From NCBI GenBank assembly GCA_022483465.1, contig JAKVNF010000001.1, positions 868,001-932,000 on the forward strand: a stretch of 64,000 bases of DNA, in the 5' to 3' direction. The stretch comes from Lachnospiraceae bacterium (lineage in GTDB: Bacteria > Bacillota > Clostridia > Lachnospirales > Lachnospiraceae). The notes beneath the pieces are model-generated. The model saw only the letters and a list, made by a program, of their open reading frames with translations, searched no databases and was not told where the DNA came from. Positions 39,309 through 48,802 of the stretch are shown here, piece after piece (position 1 is the stretch's first letter; every line of letters begins with the position of its first letter). Made by a program: the position numbers and the translations under genes.

Positions 39309-39358
39309 TGGGCAGACGCACTTTTTAATCCGAAGGGGTGCGTTCTGCCCGTCTTTTT
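39309..39358 (+). terminator. Hairpin GGGCAGACGCAC...GTGCGTTCTGCCC then GTCTTTTT
   Basis: Long stem with one bulge and T-tract. Confidence 0.8.
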
Positions 39359-39378
39359 GAGGACGGAAGACATGAAGG
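39334..39378 (+). repeat. 45-nt near-repeat, copy 2
   Basis: aggggtgcgttctgcccgtctttttgaggacggaagacatgaagg. Confidence 0.7.
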
Positions 39379-39390
39379 AGGTGCTCATCC

Positions 39391-39807
39391 ATGACCGATG
39401 AACAGAAAACCCGTATCTTCCGTATGAGAGAACAGGGAATGAGCTATGACGCGATTGCCGAGTCCCTCTCCCTTTCCAAGAATACCGTCAAGTCTTACTG
39501 CCGCCGGAACAACCTTTCCGGACGCAGGAAACAGGAGTCTGATGATGCAAAGCCTGCGGAATTCTGTCCGAACTGCGGAAAGCCCGTCCGGCAGATTCCG
39601 GGAAGAAAACATATCCGGTTCTGCAGCAGTGCCTGCCGTCAGGAATGGTGGAACAGCCATCTGGACCAGGTGAACCGGAAGGCTGTCTACGAATACACAT
39701 GTGCCTACTGTGGTCGACACTTCACCGCCTATGGCAACTCACACCGGAAATACTGCTCCCATGCCTGCTATATCGCAGATCGGTTTGGAGGTGATCCACA
39801 TGAGTAA
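39391..39807 (+). CDS. HTH protein with two zinc-ribbon-like clusters
   Basis: MREQGMSYDAIAESLSLSKNTVKSYCRRNNL; CPNCGKPV...CSSACRQEWW; CAYCGRHF...CSHACY. Confidence 0.82.
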   Translation: MTDEQKTRIFRMREQGMSYDAIAESLSLSKNTVKSYCRRNNLSGRRKQESDDAKPAEFCPNCGKPVRQIPGRKHIRFCSSACRQEWWNSHLDQVNRKAVYEYTCAYCGRHFTAYGNSHRKYCSHACYIADRFGGDPHE

Positions 39808-39970
39808 AAAGGATTTTGAACGTGAAACCGACTACATGCTCTCCATCCAGATCGCCAAAAATCTCCTTGAGAAAGGACTTCTCACCGAGGAAGAATACGC
39901 AGTAATTGATACAAAATTGATTGAGAAATACCAGCCGAAATTCGGCACATTATTCTCGGAAACAACTTGA
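39800..39970 (+). CDS. SHOCT-like small protein upstream of recombinases
   Basis: MSKKDFERETDYMLSIQIAKNLLEKGLLTEEEYAVIDTKLIEKYQPKFGTLFSETT. Confidence 0.75.
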   Translation: MSKKDFERETDYMLSIQIAKNLLEKGLLTEEEYAVIDTKLIEKYQPKFGTLFSETT

Positions 39971-40019
39971 TGTGTGTGGCCTTCAGAGTGATCTATAGAC
40001 ACGGAAAGGAGCTGATTTT

Positions 40020-41762
40020 ATGGGAAAAATCACGAAGATTGAGCCAACTGTAAAGGCTCTTCCGAAAAGGAAAAAAGTCGCAGCTTACGCCCGTGTATCG
40101 ATGGAAACCGAGCGACTGCACCATTCGCTTTCTGCCCAGGTAAGCTACTACTCCGATTTGATTCAAAAGAATCCCGAATGGGAGTACGCCGGTGTGTATG
40201 CCGACGAAGGCATCTCCGGCACATCCACATCGAAACGCCCGGAATTCCAGCGCCTGCTTTCCGACTGCGAAGCCGGTAAGATTGACATCGTTCTAACGAA
40301 GTCCATCAGCCGGTTTGCCCGGAACACGGTCGACCTGCTGGAGACCGTCCGGCACTTAAAGGAGCTGGGCATCGAGGTACGATTCGAGAAGGAGCACATC
40401 AATTCCCTTTCCGGCGATGGCGAGGTTATGCTCACGCTTCTGGCTTCCTTCGCTCAAAGCGAATCGGAAAGCATCTCGACCAACGTGAAATGGGGCATCC
40501 GGAAGCGGATGCAGGCAGGAATTCCATATGCCAACGGTCACATGAACGTCTACGGCTACCGATGGGAAGGCGATGAGCTGGTTATTGTTCCCGAAGAAGC
40601 GGCAGTCGTAAAAAGGATTTACCAGAACTTCCTTGATGGAAAGTCGAGGCTGGAGACCGAGAAGGAATTCGCCGCTGAAGGAATCACAACCCGCGCCGGT
40701 GCACGATGGGTAGATTCCAACCTGAAGGTTGTGCTTTCGAACGTCACCTACACCGGCAACATGCTCTACCAGAAGGAGTACATCACCGACCCGATTACCA
40801 AAAAGGTAAAGAAGAATCACGGCGAGCTTCCCCAATACTATGTGGAGAATACCCACCCGGCCATCATCGACAAAGAGACCTTCGACTATGTGCAGCGTGA
40901 GATGGCCCGTAGAAAAGAACTCGGGTGCTTCGCAAACAAAGCCCTGACGCTCAACTGCTTCTCAACGAAGATCAAGTGCGGCTGCTGCGGCAGAAGTTTT
41001 GTCCGGTCAAAGAAGAAAAACAAGGCAAAGCACAGCAACCTCGGCGAATACGATGTCTTCTGGCTCTGCACAAGCCACAAGAAGAAAAAGCATCCCGGAC
41101 AGGTTGCCTGCACCAGCGGCGTTATCCGGGAGTCGGTTCTCAAGGAAGAAATCGCTAAGGTTCTCAGCCTTCCCGATTTTGACGAAGATGCCTTTACCGC
41201 AAGGGTAAAGCAGATCACCATCCCGGAAACCGGAACGCTCATCTTCGAGTTTATCGACGGCACCACGCTGGAGCACCATTGGCACCGCAACTTCAAAAAG
41301 GATGCCTGGACCAAAGAACTGCGGGAACAGGCATCGGCGTATCGACGGACGCACCCAGCAAACAAGAAGGGAAAGACCTGCTTCACCGCCAAAATCCGCT
41401 GCGAGAAATGCGGCGGCAATTACCGCAGGCAGGCGGTGACGATGGCGGATGGCCATCAGAACAGCTACTGGCACTGCTGCAGCGGCAAGAGCCTTCGGGA
41501 TGATCATCTAAAAGAGCTTACTGCTGAGGTGCTTGGGCTTGAATCTTTCGACGAAGAAGTTTTTCTGAAGCAGATCGACTACATTTCCGTCCGAGACGTC
41601 ACGCATCTCACCTTTCATTTCTACGACGGCCATACTGAAGGACGAGAATACGAATTTCGTAAAGAAGGTGTCAAATGGACCGATGACCGGCGTGTAAAGC
41701 AGACGCAGGCCATCCGTGAAAGCTTCACTCCGGAGCGAAGACAGAAAATGAGTAGGCGTTAG
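40020..41762 (+). CDS. Large serine recombinase 1; 3' end altered by IS1595 insertion
   Basis: AAYARVSMETERLHHSLSAQVSYY; DEGISGTSTSKRPEFQRLL; SISRFARNTVDLLETVR. Confidence 0.95.
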   Translation: MGKITKIEPTVKALPKRKKVAAYARVSMETERLHHSLSAQVSYYSDLIQKNPEWEYAGVYADEGISGTSTSKRPEFQRLLSDCEAGKIDIVLTKSISRFARNTVDLLETVRHLKELGIEVRFEKEHINSLSGDGEVMLTLLASFAQSESESISTNVKWGIRKRMQAGIPYANGHMNVYGYRWEGDELVIVPEEAAVVKRIYQNFLDGKSRLETEKEFAAEGITTRAGARWVDSNLKVVLSNVTYTGNMLYQKEYITDPITKKVKKNHGELPQYYVENTHPAIIDKETFDYVQREMARRKELGCFANKALTLNCFSTKIKCGCCGRSFVRSKKKNKAKHSNLGEYDVFWLCTSHKKKKHPGQVACTSGVIRESVLKEEIAKVLSLPDFDEDAFTARVKQITIPETGTLIFEFIDGTTLEHHWHRNFKKDAWTKELREQASAYRRTHPANKKGKTCFTAKIRCEKCGGNYRRQAVTMADGHQNSYWHCCSGKSLRDDHLKELTAEVLGLESFDEEVFLKQIDYISVRDVTHLTFHFYDGHTEGREYEFRKEGVKWTDDRRVKQTQAIRESFTPERRQKMSRR

Positions 41763-42968
41763 TAAGAAAACGGGTTGATAAGCTCCAAAGCATTTTAGCA
41801 GAAGTATAAAATATGCCGTTTTGTACATTCTGCTGTACAACGGCCTTCTCTAACTTGAACTACAATAGTCTTGCCAGGAGGGCAAGACTATGAGCTGCAT
41901 TGAGCGCATACTGACCGAAGCCAGAGATCTTTCCAGGGACGACCTGATTCTTCTTGTTAACAAGCTCATGGAGGGCTTCTCCCATGAGAGTGCAACCTCT
42001 TCTCCGAAGAAGATGATTGCTCCCCGTTTGGATTGTCCGATCTGCCATTCCAATGCTCATGTTGTTAGGAATGGACACAAACATGGAAAACAGGCATACA
42101 TCTGCAGGCAATGTGGAACGTCATTTGTTACAACGAGCAACACTTTGCTCTCAGGCTCACACTTTGGTACTGAGATCTGGACCAAGGTTCTGGAAGAGAC
42201 GCTCAGGGGGACCTCTCTGGATAAGACGGTCAAGTCACTTGCCAGCCATGGATGCAAGATCAGCCATAGCAGTCTGTTCTTCATGCGGCATAAGATCATG
42301 CTTGCTCTCGAGGACATGCAGGTGGAGCAGCCAGCCACGGTGGAAGATGTCGTGGAAGCGGATGAAACCTACGTTCCGGAGTCCAAAAAAGGTACGAAAT
42401 TTGGCCCTGATGCCAGTCGAAAGCCCCGCAAGCGTGGCACTCCCGCATCCAAACGCGGCCTTTCAGACGAGCAGATCTGTATCTGCACCGCAGTACAGCG
42501 CAAGACTGGCGATCTGATCGTGAAATCCGAGAACCGGGCAAGGCCTTCCAGTGCGGATGTTGTTGATATCTATACTGGTCATGTCCAGAAGGGAACACTT
42601 TTCCTGACGGACGGCATGAATGTGTATCCAAGACTGGGCAAGATCCTGGGAATCACGGTCATGAATGTGAAGAAGGAGTCGGCAAGTTTCTTCAATCTGA
42701 ACACTGTGAACAACCTTCACTCCTTTATCAAGCACCGCTATATCGAATATCGCGGCGTGGCTACCAAGTATTTGAACCGTTACAACCTCGTATTCCGGGC
42801 AGCGTACAGGCAGAGGACCACGATTGGGGAACTTGCGGACGCTCTCTTTGCATCCAGGAATCCCAAGAAGGTACACCATTATGGAGATGTTAAGGAGCTC
42901 AATCTGCTTGCAATTTGATGACTACAAGATGCACTTATTGCTTATCAACCCGTTTTCTTACTAACGCC
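41755..42968 (+). mobile_element. IS1595-like insertion sequence, 29-bp perfect TIR, 8-bp TSD AATGAGTA
   Basis: TIR GGCGTTAGTAAGAAAACGGGTTGATAAGC at 41755-41783 and 42940-42968; TSD 41747-41754 / 42969-42976. Confidence 0.95.
41890..42918 (+). CDS. IS1595-like transposase with zinc ribbon
   Basis: CPICHSNAHVVRNGHKHGKQAYICRQCGTSFV; DDE-type VVEADETYVPESKKG. Confidence 0.88.
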   Translation: MSCIERILTEARDLSRDDLILLVNKLMEGFSHESATSSPKKMIAPRLDCPICHSNAHVVRNGHKHGKQAYICRQCGTSFVTTSNTLLSGSHFGTEIWTKVLEETLRGTSLDKTVKSLASHGCKISHSSLFFMRHKIMLALEDMQVEQPATVEDVVEADETYVPESKKGTKFGPDASRKPRKRGTPASKRGLSDEQICICTAVQRKTGDLIVKSENRARPSSADVVDIYTGHVQKGTLFLTDGMNVYPRLGKILGITVMNVKKESASFFNLNTVNNLHSFIKHRYIEYRGVATKYLNRYNLVFRAAYRQRTTIGELADALFASRNPKKVHHYGDVKELNLLAI

Positions 42969-43007
42969 AATGAGTAAAAAGATGAAGAAAATAAGGAGTG
43001 AGAAATA

Positions 43008-44591
43008 TTGGAACAGCAAAAGAAAGTAACAACGATTCCGGCTTCCATCAGCAAATTTACTGCTGCTCCCATCGATAAGCCAGTCAAAAGGAAGGTTGCC
43101 GGATACGCACGAGTTTCAACGGACCACGACGAGCAGTTCACCAGCTACGAAGCTCAGATCGACTACTACACCAAATACATCCAGTCCCGAGACGACTGGG
43201 AATTCGTCAAGGTCTACACCGATGAAGGAATTTCCGGTACAGGAACGAAAAAGAGAGTCGGCTTCCGCACCATGATCGATGATGCACTGGCCGGGAAAAT
43301 CGACCTGATTGTCACCAAGTCGGTCAGCCGATTCGCCAGAAACACGGTCGACAGCCTTTCCACCATTCGAGAGCTGAAGGATCACGGCGTTGAGTGCTAT
43401 TTTGAGAAGGAAAACATCTGGACCTTCGACGGCAAGGGCGAGCTTCTGATTACCATCATGTCAAGCCTTGCTCAGGAGGAATCCCGATCCATTTCTGAAA
43501 ACTGCACCTGGGGTCAGCGGAAGCGATTCGCCGACGGAAAGGTCAGCGTCCCGTTCAGCAGATTCCTCGGTTACGACAGAGGTCCGAACGGGGAGCTTGT
43601 AGTCAACCCTGAGGAGGCGAAAACCATAAAGGAAATCTACCGCCTCTTTCTGCAAGGTCAGACACCATACGGCATCGCCAAGCAGCTCACCAGCGAAGGC
43701 ATCCTGACGCCAGGAGGCAAAACCAAATGGTCTGTCACTACTGTCAAGGGAATTCTCAAAAACGAGAAGTACAAGGGCGATGCCCTGCTCCAGAAATCCT
43801 ACACCGTCGATTACCTGACAAAGAAAACAAAAACGAACGAAGGCGAGATTCCACAGTACTATGTAGAAGGCGACCACGAGGCTATCATTGAGCCTGCCAT
43901 TTTTGACCAGGTGCAGATTGAACTAGAACGCCGCTGCCCAGGTCGGAACCGGCACAGCGGAGTCCACGACTTTTCCGGTATGATCAAGTGCGGACAATGC
44001 GGCAGCTGGTACGGCTCAAAGGTCTGGCACTCAACCAGCAAGTACCGCAAAATGATCTGGCAATGCAACCACAAATTCGATGGCGATGAAAAATGCACCA
44101 CGCCGCACCTGACGGACGATGAGATCAAGGCTGCCTTCGTAAGCGCCGCAAACAAAGTGCTATCCAACCGGAAGAACGTCATCGAGACCTTCCGATCCAT
44201 CAAAGACACGACCTTCGATACCAGCGCCCTTGAAAAAGAGCAGGATGACCTTACCCTTGAGGTCAACCTTGTTGCCGGGCAGATTCAGGACGGCATTTAC
44301 AAGAATGCCCACGTTGCGCAGGACCAGACCGAATATGAAAAGAGCTACGAGGCCCTCACCGCCCGCTACGAAAAAGCAAAAGCCCGGCTTGACGAAGTCA
44401 CCGCCTCCATTCACGACAAGCGCTCCCGCTGCCAATCCATCGGCTACTACCTCGACCTGCTCGAACAGCAGGACAGTCCGATTCAGAAATACGAAGCCAG
44501 ACTCTGGCACGGCATGGTCGACCACGTGACCGTCTTCTCAAAGGACGACATTCGTTTTACCATGAAGGACGGCACAGAAGTCAAGGCATAA
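43008..44591 (+). CDS. Large serine recombinase 2 (TTG start)
   Basis: VAGYARVSTDHDEQFTSYEAQIDYY; SVSRFARNTVDSLSTIREL; RBS aaggagtg. Confidence 0.95.
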   Translation: MEQQKKVTTIPASISKFTAAPIDKPVKRKVAGYARVSTDHDEQFTSYEAQIDYYTKYIQSRDDWEFVKVYTDEGISGTGTKKRVGFRTMIDDALAGKIDLIVTKSVSRFARNTVDSLSTIRELKDHGVECYFEKENIWTFDGKGELLITIMSSLAQEESRSISENCTWGQRKRFADGKVSVPFSRFLGYDRGPNGELVVNPEEAKTIKEIYRLFLQGQTPYGIAKQLTSEGILTPGGKTKWSVTTVKGILKNEKYKGDALLQKSYTVDYLTKKTKTNEGEIPQYYVEGDHEAIIEPAIFDQVQIELERRCPGRNRHSGVHDFSGMIKCGQCGSWYGSKVWHSTSKYRKMIWQCNHKFDGDEKCTTPHLTDDEIKAAFVSAANKVLSNRKNVIETFRSIKDTTFDTSALEKEQDDLTLEVNLVAGQIQDGIYKNAHVAQDQTEYEKSYEALTARYEKAKARLDEVTASIHDKRSRCQSIGYYLDLLEQQDSPIQKYEARLWHGMVDHVTVFSKDDIRFTMKDGTEVKA

Positions 44592-44593
44592 AG

Positions 44594-44642
44594 AAACTCC
44601 TCGGAACCAGCAGATTGCTGAAACACCGGGGAGTCTCTTGAT
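44594..44642. terminator. Terminator-like hairpin between recombinase 2 and convergent ars operon
   Basis: AACTCCTCGG...ACCGGGGAGTCTCTT. Confidence 0.55.
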
Positions 44643-44660
44643 AGTTCTATAAAGACATAT

Positions 44661-45068
44661 TCATATCCGGAGTGTACTTTCTTTTAATCTCATGATGTTT
44701 TTCTCAATTTCCTGAATGACTTTTAAATATACTTCATCCGCCTGCCCGGTCGGGTCGGGCAGTTCCCAGTCTTCATCAAACGGTCTCCCAATATATGGAC
44801 ATCCACCCAAGCAGCCCATCGAAATGACAATATCCGGCTTGGGGATCTGGTCGATGGTTTTGCTGTACTGATCTTTTTCCATGTCGATTCCATAAAGCTC
44901 TTTCATCAACCGGACGGCATCCGGATTGATGTTTTCTTTTAATGCAGTTCCGGCGGAATAACTTTCGAACACATCAGAAGCATATTTTTTTCCGAGCGCC
45001 TCCGCAATCTGGCTGCGGCAGGAATTATGAACGCAGATAAACGCCACCTTCGGCTTTCTTTTTCCCAT
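44661..45068 (-). CDS. arsC: Arsenate reductase, low-MW phosphatase type
   Basis: KVAFICVHNSCRSQIAEALGKK; VISMGCLGGCPYIGRPFDEDWELPDPTG. Confidence 0.95.
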   Translation of the reverse strand: MGKRKPKVAFICVHNSCRSQIAEALGKKYASDVFESYSAGTALKENINPDAVRLMKELYGIDMEKDQYSKTIDQIPKPDIVISMGCLGGCPYIGRPFDEDWELPDPTGQADEVYLKVIQEIEKNIMRLKESTLRI

Positions 45069-46110
45069 AATTGAACCATCCTTTCGTAGAATTGGCGATC
45101 TTCACAAGCGTCAGCATGACTGGGACTTCTGTCAGGACGCCGACCGTTGTGGCAAGAGCCGCGGGGCTTGTTGTCCCGAACAGTGCGATGGCAACTGCTA
45201 CGGCGAGTTCAAAGAAGTTCGATGCTCCGATCATACCGGCAGGTGCAGCTATATCAAACGGCAGTTTCACAAGTCTTGACGCTCCGTAGGCAATGAAGAA
45301 GATCAGGAAGGTCTGAAGAATCAGAGGGACGGCGATTAGCACGATATGTAGCGGATTCGAGAGAATCATTTCCGCCTGTGAGCTGAAAATGATAACGAGC
45401 GTGAGCAAAAGTCCAATCGTCATTACGTTGTCGAACTTGTGGATGAAAACCTCATCCAGATATTTTTCGCCTTTGCTTTTCGTAATTGTGATACGCGTCA
45501 AAATGCCTGCAGCAAGTGGGATCACAACGAACAGGAAGATGCTGACGAACAGCGTACTGTAAGGGACCGTCACATTGGAAACTCTGAGAAGGAATTTCAC
45601 AATCGGGACGAACGCGATCAGGATGATGAGATCATTTGTCGCTACCTGAACAACCGTATAGGCAGGATTCCCGTGCGTCAGGCTGCTCCAGACGAAGACC
45701 ATCGCCGTACAGGGCGCGGCTCCGAGAAGAACGGCACCGGCCAGATACTGCGTCGCGAGATCCGCCGGGATCAGGCTACGGAAAACCACAAACAGGAAGA
45801 AGTAAACGATCCCGTACATTGTAAACGGCTTGATCAGCCAGTTCGTGATCCATGTAACAAAAAGACCTTTCGGATTCTTTCCGACATTTTTAATACTCTG
45901 GAAATCTACCTTGATCATCATCGGATAGATCATGATCCAGATGAGCACCGCGATCGGAATGGAAATACCCGCGATCTGCAGCTTCCCGAGGAATTCCGAG
46001 ACTGCCGGAATAAAGTGCCCAATCAGCACACCTGCCGCCATGCAGAGCAATACCCAGATCGTAAGATAGCGCTGATAGAAACTGATTGATGCATTTTTTT
46101 CATTATCCAT
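45025..46110 (-). CDS. acr3: ACR3-family arsenite efflux permease
   Basis: GAAPCTAMVFVWSSLTHGNPAYTVVQVATNDLI. Confidence 0.95.
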   Translation of the reverse strand: MDNEKNASISFYQRYLTIWVLLCMAAGVLIGHFIPAVSEFLGKLQIAGISIPIAVLIWIMIYPMMIKVDFQSIKNVGKNPKGLFVTWITNWLIKPFTMYGIVYFFLFVVFRSLIPADLATQYLAGAVLLGAAPCTAMVFVWSSLTHGNPAYTVVQVATNDLIILIAFVPIVKFLLRVSNVTVPYSTLFVSIFLFVVIPLAAGILTRITITKSKGEKYLDEVFIHKFDNVMTIGLLLTLVIIFSSQAEMILSNPLHIVLIAVPLILQTFLIFFIAYGASRLVKLPFDIAAPAGMIGASNFFELAVAVAIALFGTTSPAALATTVGVLTEVPVMLTLVKIANSTKGWFNYGKKKAEGGVYLRS

Positions 46111-46121
46111 TTTACTGCCTC

Positions 46122-47867
46122 CTAAAATAATTCACGGAGTGCTTTCCCTTTGATTTCATCGGGACTCCATCGGACTACGGCAAAGGTTCCATCTGTATGT
46201 TCGGCCACCCGGTTGATCCATGAGATTTCGTGTTCAGCCTTCGCTTCTATAAGAGGATCACTTGTCTGCGCGCCGTAGAAAGAAGAATTGACGATCCACC
46301 ATTTGACGGCAATACCAGAACGTTTCAGATCTTTTTCCAGACGGAGCGCCTCATAAACCGGAGTGGCTTCTGCCAGTGTGACAATGATAACTTCAGCTTC
46401 CGGAGAACGAAGTCTCGGCAGGAGTTTCCGGACAGACTCCGGGATATCAGCCCCCTCAGTACGTTCCACTTCCCGGTGGTAACTCAGGGAAGAATCCAGG
46501 AGAAGCAGCGTGTGTCCCGTCGGAGCAGTATCAATAACCACAGTTTCCTTCTTCGAACTTTCCACGATGTCTGCAAAAGCCCGGAATACAGCGATTTCCT
46601 GCGTGCATGGAGAGCGGAGATCCTCCTCCACATAATCGAGATCTGATTCAGACATACTTTCTCTTGCTTTTGCAAGAACCTCTTCCTGATACGATTTCAA
46701 TTCTTTTTCGGCGTCGATGTAACTCATTCTGATCCGGGCGGACTGGTCAATGACATATTTCAGATGGGCCGCCGGATCCGTTGTTGCAAGATGAACATGT
46801 ACTCCCTTGTCCGCAAGGCCAAGAGCAATGGCTGCCGCGATTGTCGTCTTTCCGACACCGCCCTTTCCCATCGTGAAGATGACTTTCTTTTCTGCCTTAT
46901 AAAGATCATCTATGACATCCTGAAGGCGGTTCAACTTTAAAGAGACGAGCGTTTCCGTCTCAGGCTCGATTTCGTCCTCCTTCAGCAGCGCACGGATGTG
47001 CGCGATGCCTTCCACGTTATAAGCACGAAGCGGAACATAAAATACCTTCATTCCGGCAAGTGCAGGCGGCATTTCAGACAGCGCCTCCTGCTGCTTTCTG
47101 TACATCTCAGCAGACAACTTATCTTCCGAATGAACGTCCAGAAGGCCATTGATAATCAGGATCTGGTTCTGTATTCCCAACTGCCCGAGCTGAACGGATG
47201 CATTGGCTGCTTCTTTTAAAGGCAGGGATTCCGGTCTTGTTACAAGGACAAGTGTAGTAAGACTCTTATCTCCAAGCACTCTCACAGCGTGTTTATAAAT
47301 ATCTTTCTTTGATTCCAGACCGGAAAGCTGACCCAGACAGGATGCGCCTTTTTTATTATCTTCAAGAAATCCGCTCCACGCAGATGGGAGCTGGAGCATC
47401 CGGAGAGTATGGCCCGTGGGTGCTGTATCGAAAATAATATGGTCATACGCCTGATTCAGTTTCCTGTCTGTAAGATAGCCGGAGAAAGCATTAAATGCTG
47501 CGATTTCTACTGTACAGGATCCGGAAAGCTGTTCTTCCATGTTGGCAATGGCGGATTCGGGAAGCTTTTCTCTGTAAGGAGCCACAACACTTTCACGGTA
47601 TTCTGCCGCAGCTTTTTCCGGATCGATATTCACCGCCGTAAGACCCGGGACATCCGGAACTTCGGTCTCATGATTTTCAAGATCGATACCGAATACGTCC
47701 TGCAGATTGGAAGCGGGATCTGTACTGATCAGAAGCACCTTTTTCCCCTGATCTGCAAGGCTGACCGCCACGGCGCATGCAATTGACGTTTTGCCGACAC
47801 CGCCTTTGCCGGTAAAGAAAATGTACTTTGTAAAATTCACTTCATTCAGGCTGAATGGTTTCATCAT
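46122..47867 (-). CDS. arsA: Arsenite-pump ATPase with two ATPase halves
   Basis: Two P-loops FFTGKGGVGKTSIACA and FTMGKGGVGKTTIAAA; two DTAPTGHT motifs. Confidence 0.96.
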   Translation of the reverse strand: MMKPFSLNEVNFTKYIFFTGKGGVGKTSIACAVAVSLADQGKKVLLISTDPASNLQDVFGIDLENHETEVPDVPGLTAVNIDPEKAAAEYRESVVAPYREKLPESAIANMEEQLSGSCTVEIAAFNAFSGYLTDRKLNQAYDHIIFDTAPTGHTLRMLQLPSAWSGFLEDNKKGASCLGQLSGLESKKDIYKHAVRVLGDKSLTTLVLVTRPESLPLKEAANASVQLGQLGIQNQILIINGLLDVHSEDKLSAEMYRKQQEALSEMPPALAGMKVFYVPLRAYNVEGIAHIRALLKEDEIEPETETLVSLKLNRLQDVIDDLYKAEKKVIFTMGKGGVGKTTIAAAIALGLADKGVHVHLATTDPAAHLKYVIDQSARIRMSYIDAEKELKSYQEEVLAKARESMSESDLDYVEEDLRSPCTQEIAVFRAFADIVESSKKETVVIDTAPTGHTLLLLDSSLSYHREVERTEGADIPESVRKLLPRLRSPEAEVIIVTLAEATPVYEALRLEKDLKRSGIAVKWWIVNSSFYGAQTSDPLIEAKAEHEISWINRVAEHTDGTFAVVRWSPDEIKGKALRELF

Positions 47868-47880
47868 GGATCAATCCTCC

Positions 47881-48348
47881 TCAACAGCAGCCTCCGCAGC
47901 AGCACCCGCTCTCCGGTTTCTCCTCTTTGGCTGAATCACCACAGCAGGATTCCCCTGCTGCATCCGAACAACAGGATCCATTCTTGTCTTCATTCTCTTC
48001 TTTAACATCAGATGAAAGCATACTTTCCGGAAGTCCAAGAAGGCTGATCACTTCCTCATTGGAAGGATACCTTCCGGTAATCACAATATCTCCGTCTACA
48101 GTGATGACAGGAAGGCCCTCTGCTCCTTCTGAACGGAGGAATGCACTTACCGGTTCACTTTCCACGAACTTCATCGGAGCACTGCTCAAGTTATAACGTT
48201 CTATGGAAATTCCTTCTTTTTTAAGAGTACTGACGGCAGCTGAAATTCTCAGTAGTTCGGGATCCACGCCCACTCCGCAGACTCCTGTTTCACAGCACAT
48301 CGCCGGTTCATAGATAACCATCTTTTTCATCGTTTTTCTCCTTTTCAA
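47881..48348 (-). CDS. arsD: ArsD metallochaperone/trans-acting repressor
   Basis: VIYEPAMCCETGVCGVGVDPELLRISAAV; Cys-rich tail CCCGGCC. Confidence 0.95.
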   Translation of the reverse strand: MKRRKTMKKMVIYEPAMCCETGVCGVGVDPELLRISAAVSTLKKEGISIERYNLSSAPMKFVESEPVSAFLRSEGAEGLPVITVDGDIVITGRYPSNEEVISLLGLPESMLSSDVKEENEDKNGSCCSDAAGESCCGDSAKEEKPESGCCCGGCC

Positions 48349-48358
48349 GTATAGAAGT

Positions 48359-48380
48359 ATTGAAATAATTCTATGTGTTT
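48359..48380. promoter_or_regulatory. Second ArsR-operator-like site between arsR and arsD
   Basis: attgaaataattctatgtgttt resembles 48753-48774. Confidence 0.6.
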
Positions 48381-48390
48381 GTTAAAATAT

Positions 48391-48415
48391 TCCGATGCCT
48401 TTTAAGGCATCGGGT
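48391..48415 (-). terminator. Hairpin after arsR
   Basis: CCGATGCCTTTTAAGGCATCGG. Confidence 0.65.
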
Positions 48416-48418
48416 TAC

Positions 48419-48739
48419 TTAATCTGCACAGCAATTTTGGTTCTGACAGATACAGTTCTCTTTTTCCGTAAAAATGGATGCAAGAGTTTTCTGAAGCTGA
48501 TCGAGAACATCATTGTTCAGGGAATAATAGATGTTCTTTCCTTCCCTCCGATCATTGACAATCCCGGCATCTACAAGAAGTTTCATGTCATGGGAAAGCG
48601 TCGGCTGTGTAATCTGAAATGCATCAAGGATTCTGCATGCGCACAATTCCCCGCAGGAAAGCATATCTACGATCTTCAGCCTCTTCGGATCAGCAATGAC
48701 TTTTAATAACTTGGCTGCATCTGTATAAACCTTTTCCAT
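48419..48739 (-). CDS. arsR: ArsR-family arsenic-responsive repressor
   Basis: IVDMLSCGELCACRILDAFQITQPTLSHDMKLLVDAGIVNDRREGKNIYYSL. Confidence 0.95.
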   Translation of the reverse strand: MEKVYTDAAKLLKVIADPKRLKIVDMLSCGELCACRILDAFQITQPTLSHDMKLLVDAGIVNDRREGKNIYYSLNNDVLDQLQKTLASIFTEKENCICQNQNCCAD

Positions 48740-48752
48740 CTGTGTTCCTCAC

Positions 48753-48802
48753 ATTGAATTATTTCTATGTGTTATAATATCGCACAGATAGAAGAATGTC
48801 AA
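48753..48802 (-). promoter_or_regulatory. arsR promoter and operator: -35 TTGACA, 17-bp spacer, -10 TATTAT, ACACATAGAAATAATTCAAT
   Basis: Reverse complement of 48797-48802 and 48774-48779; operator at 48753-48774. Confidence 0.8.

Noticed and set aside
40020-44591. Possibility that the two recombinases are a ccrAB-type cassette system
   Set aside because: Sequence and context (phage polymerase, SHOCT-like gene) fit phage/ICE large serine recombinases; nothing SCC-specific seen.
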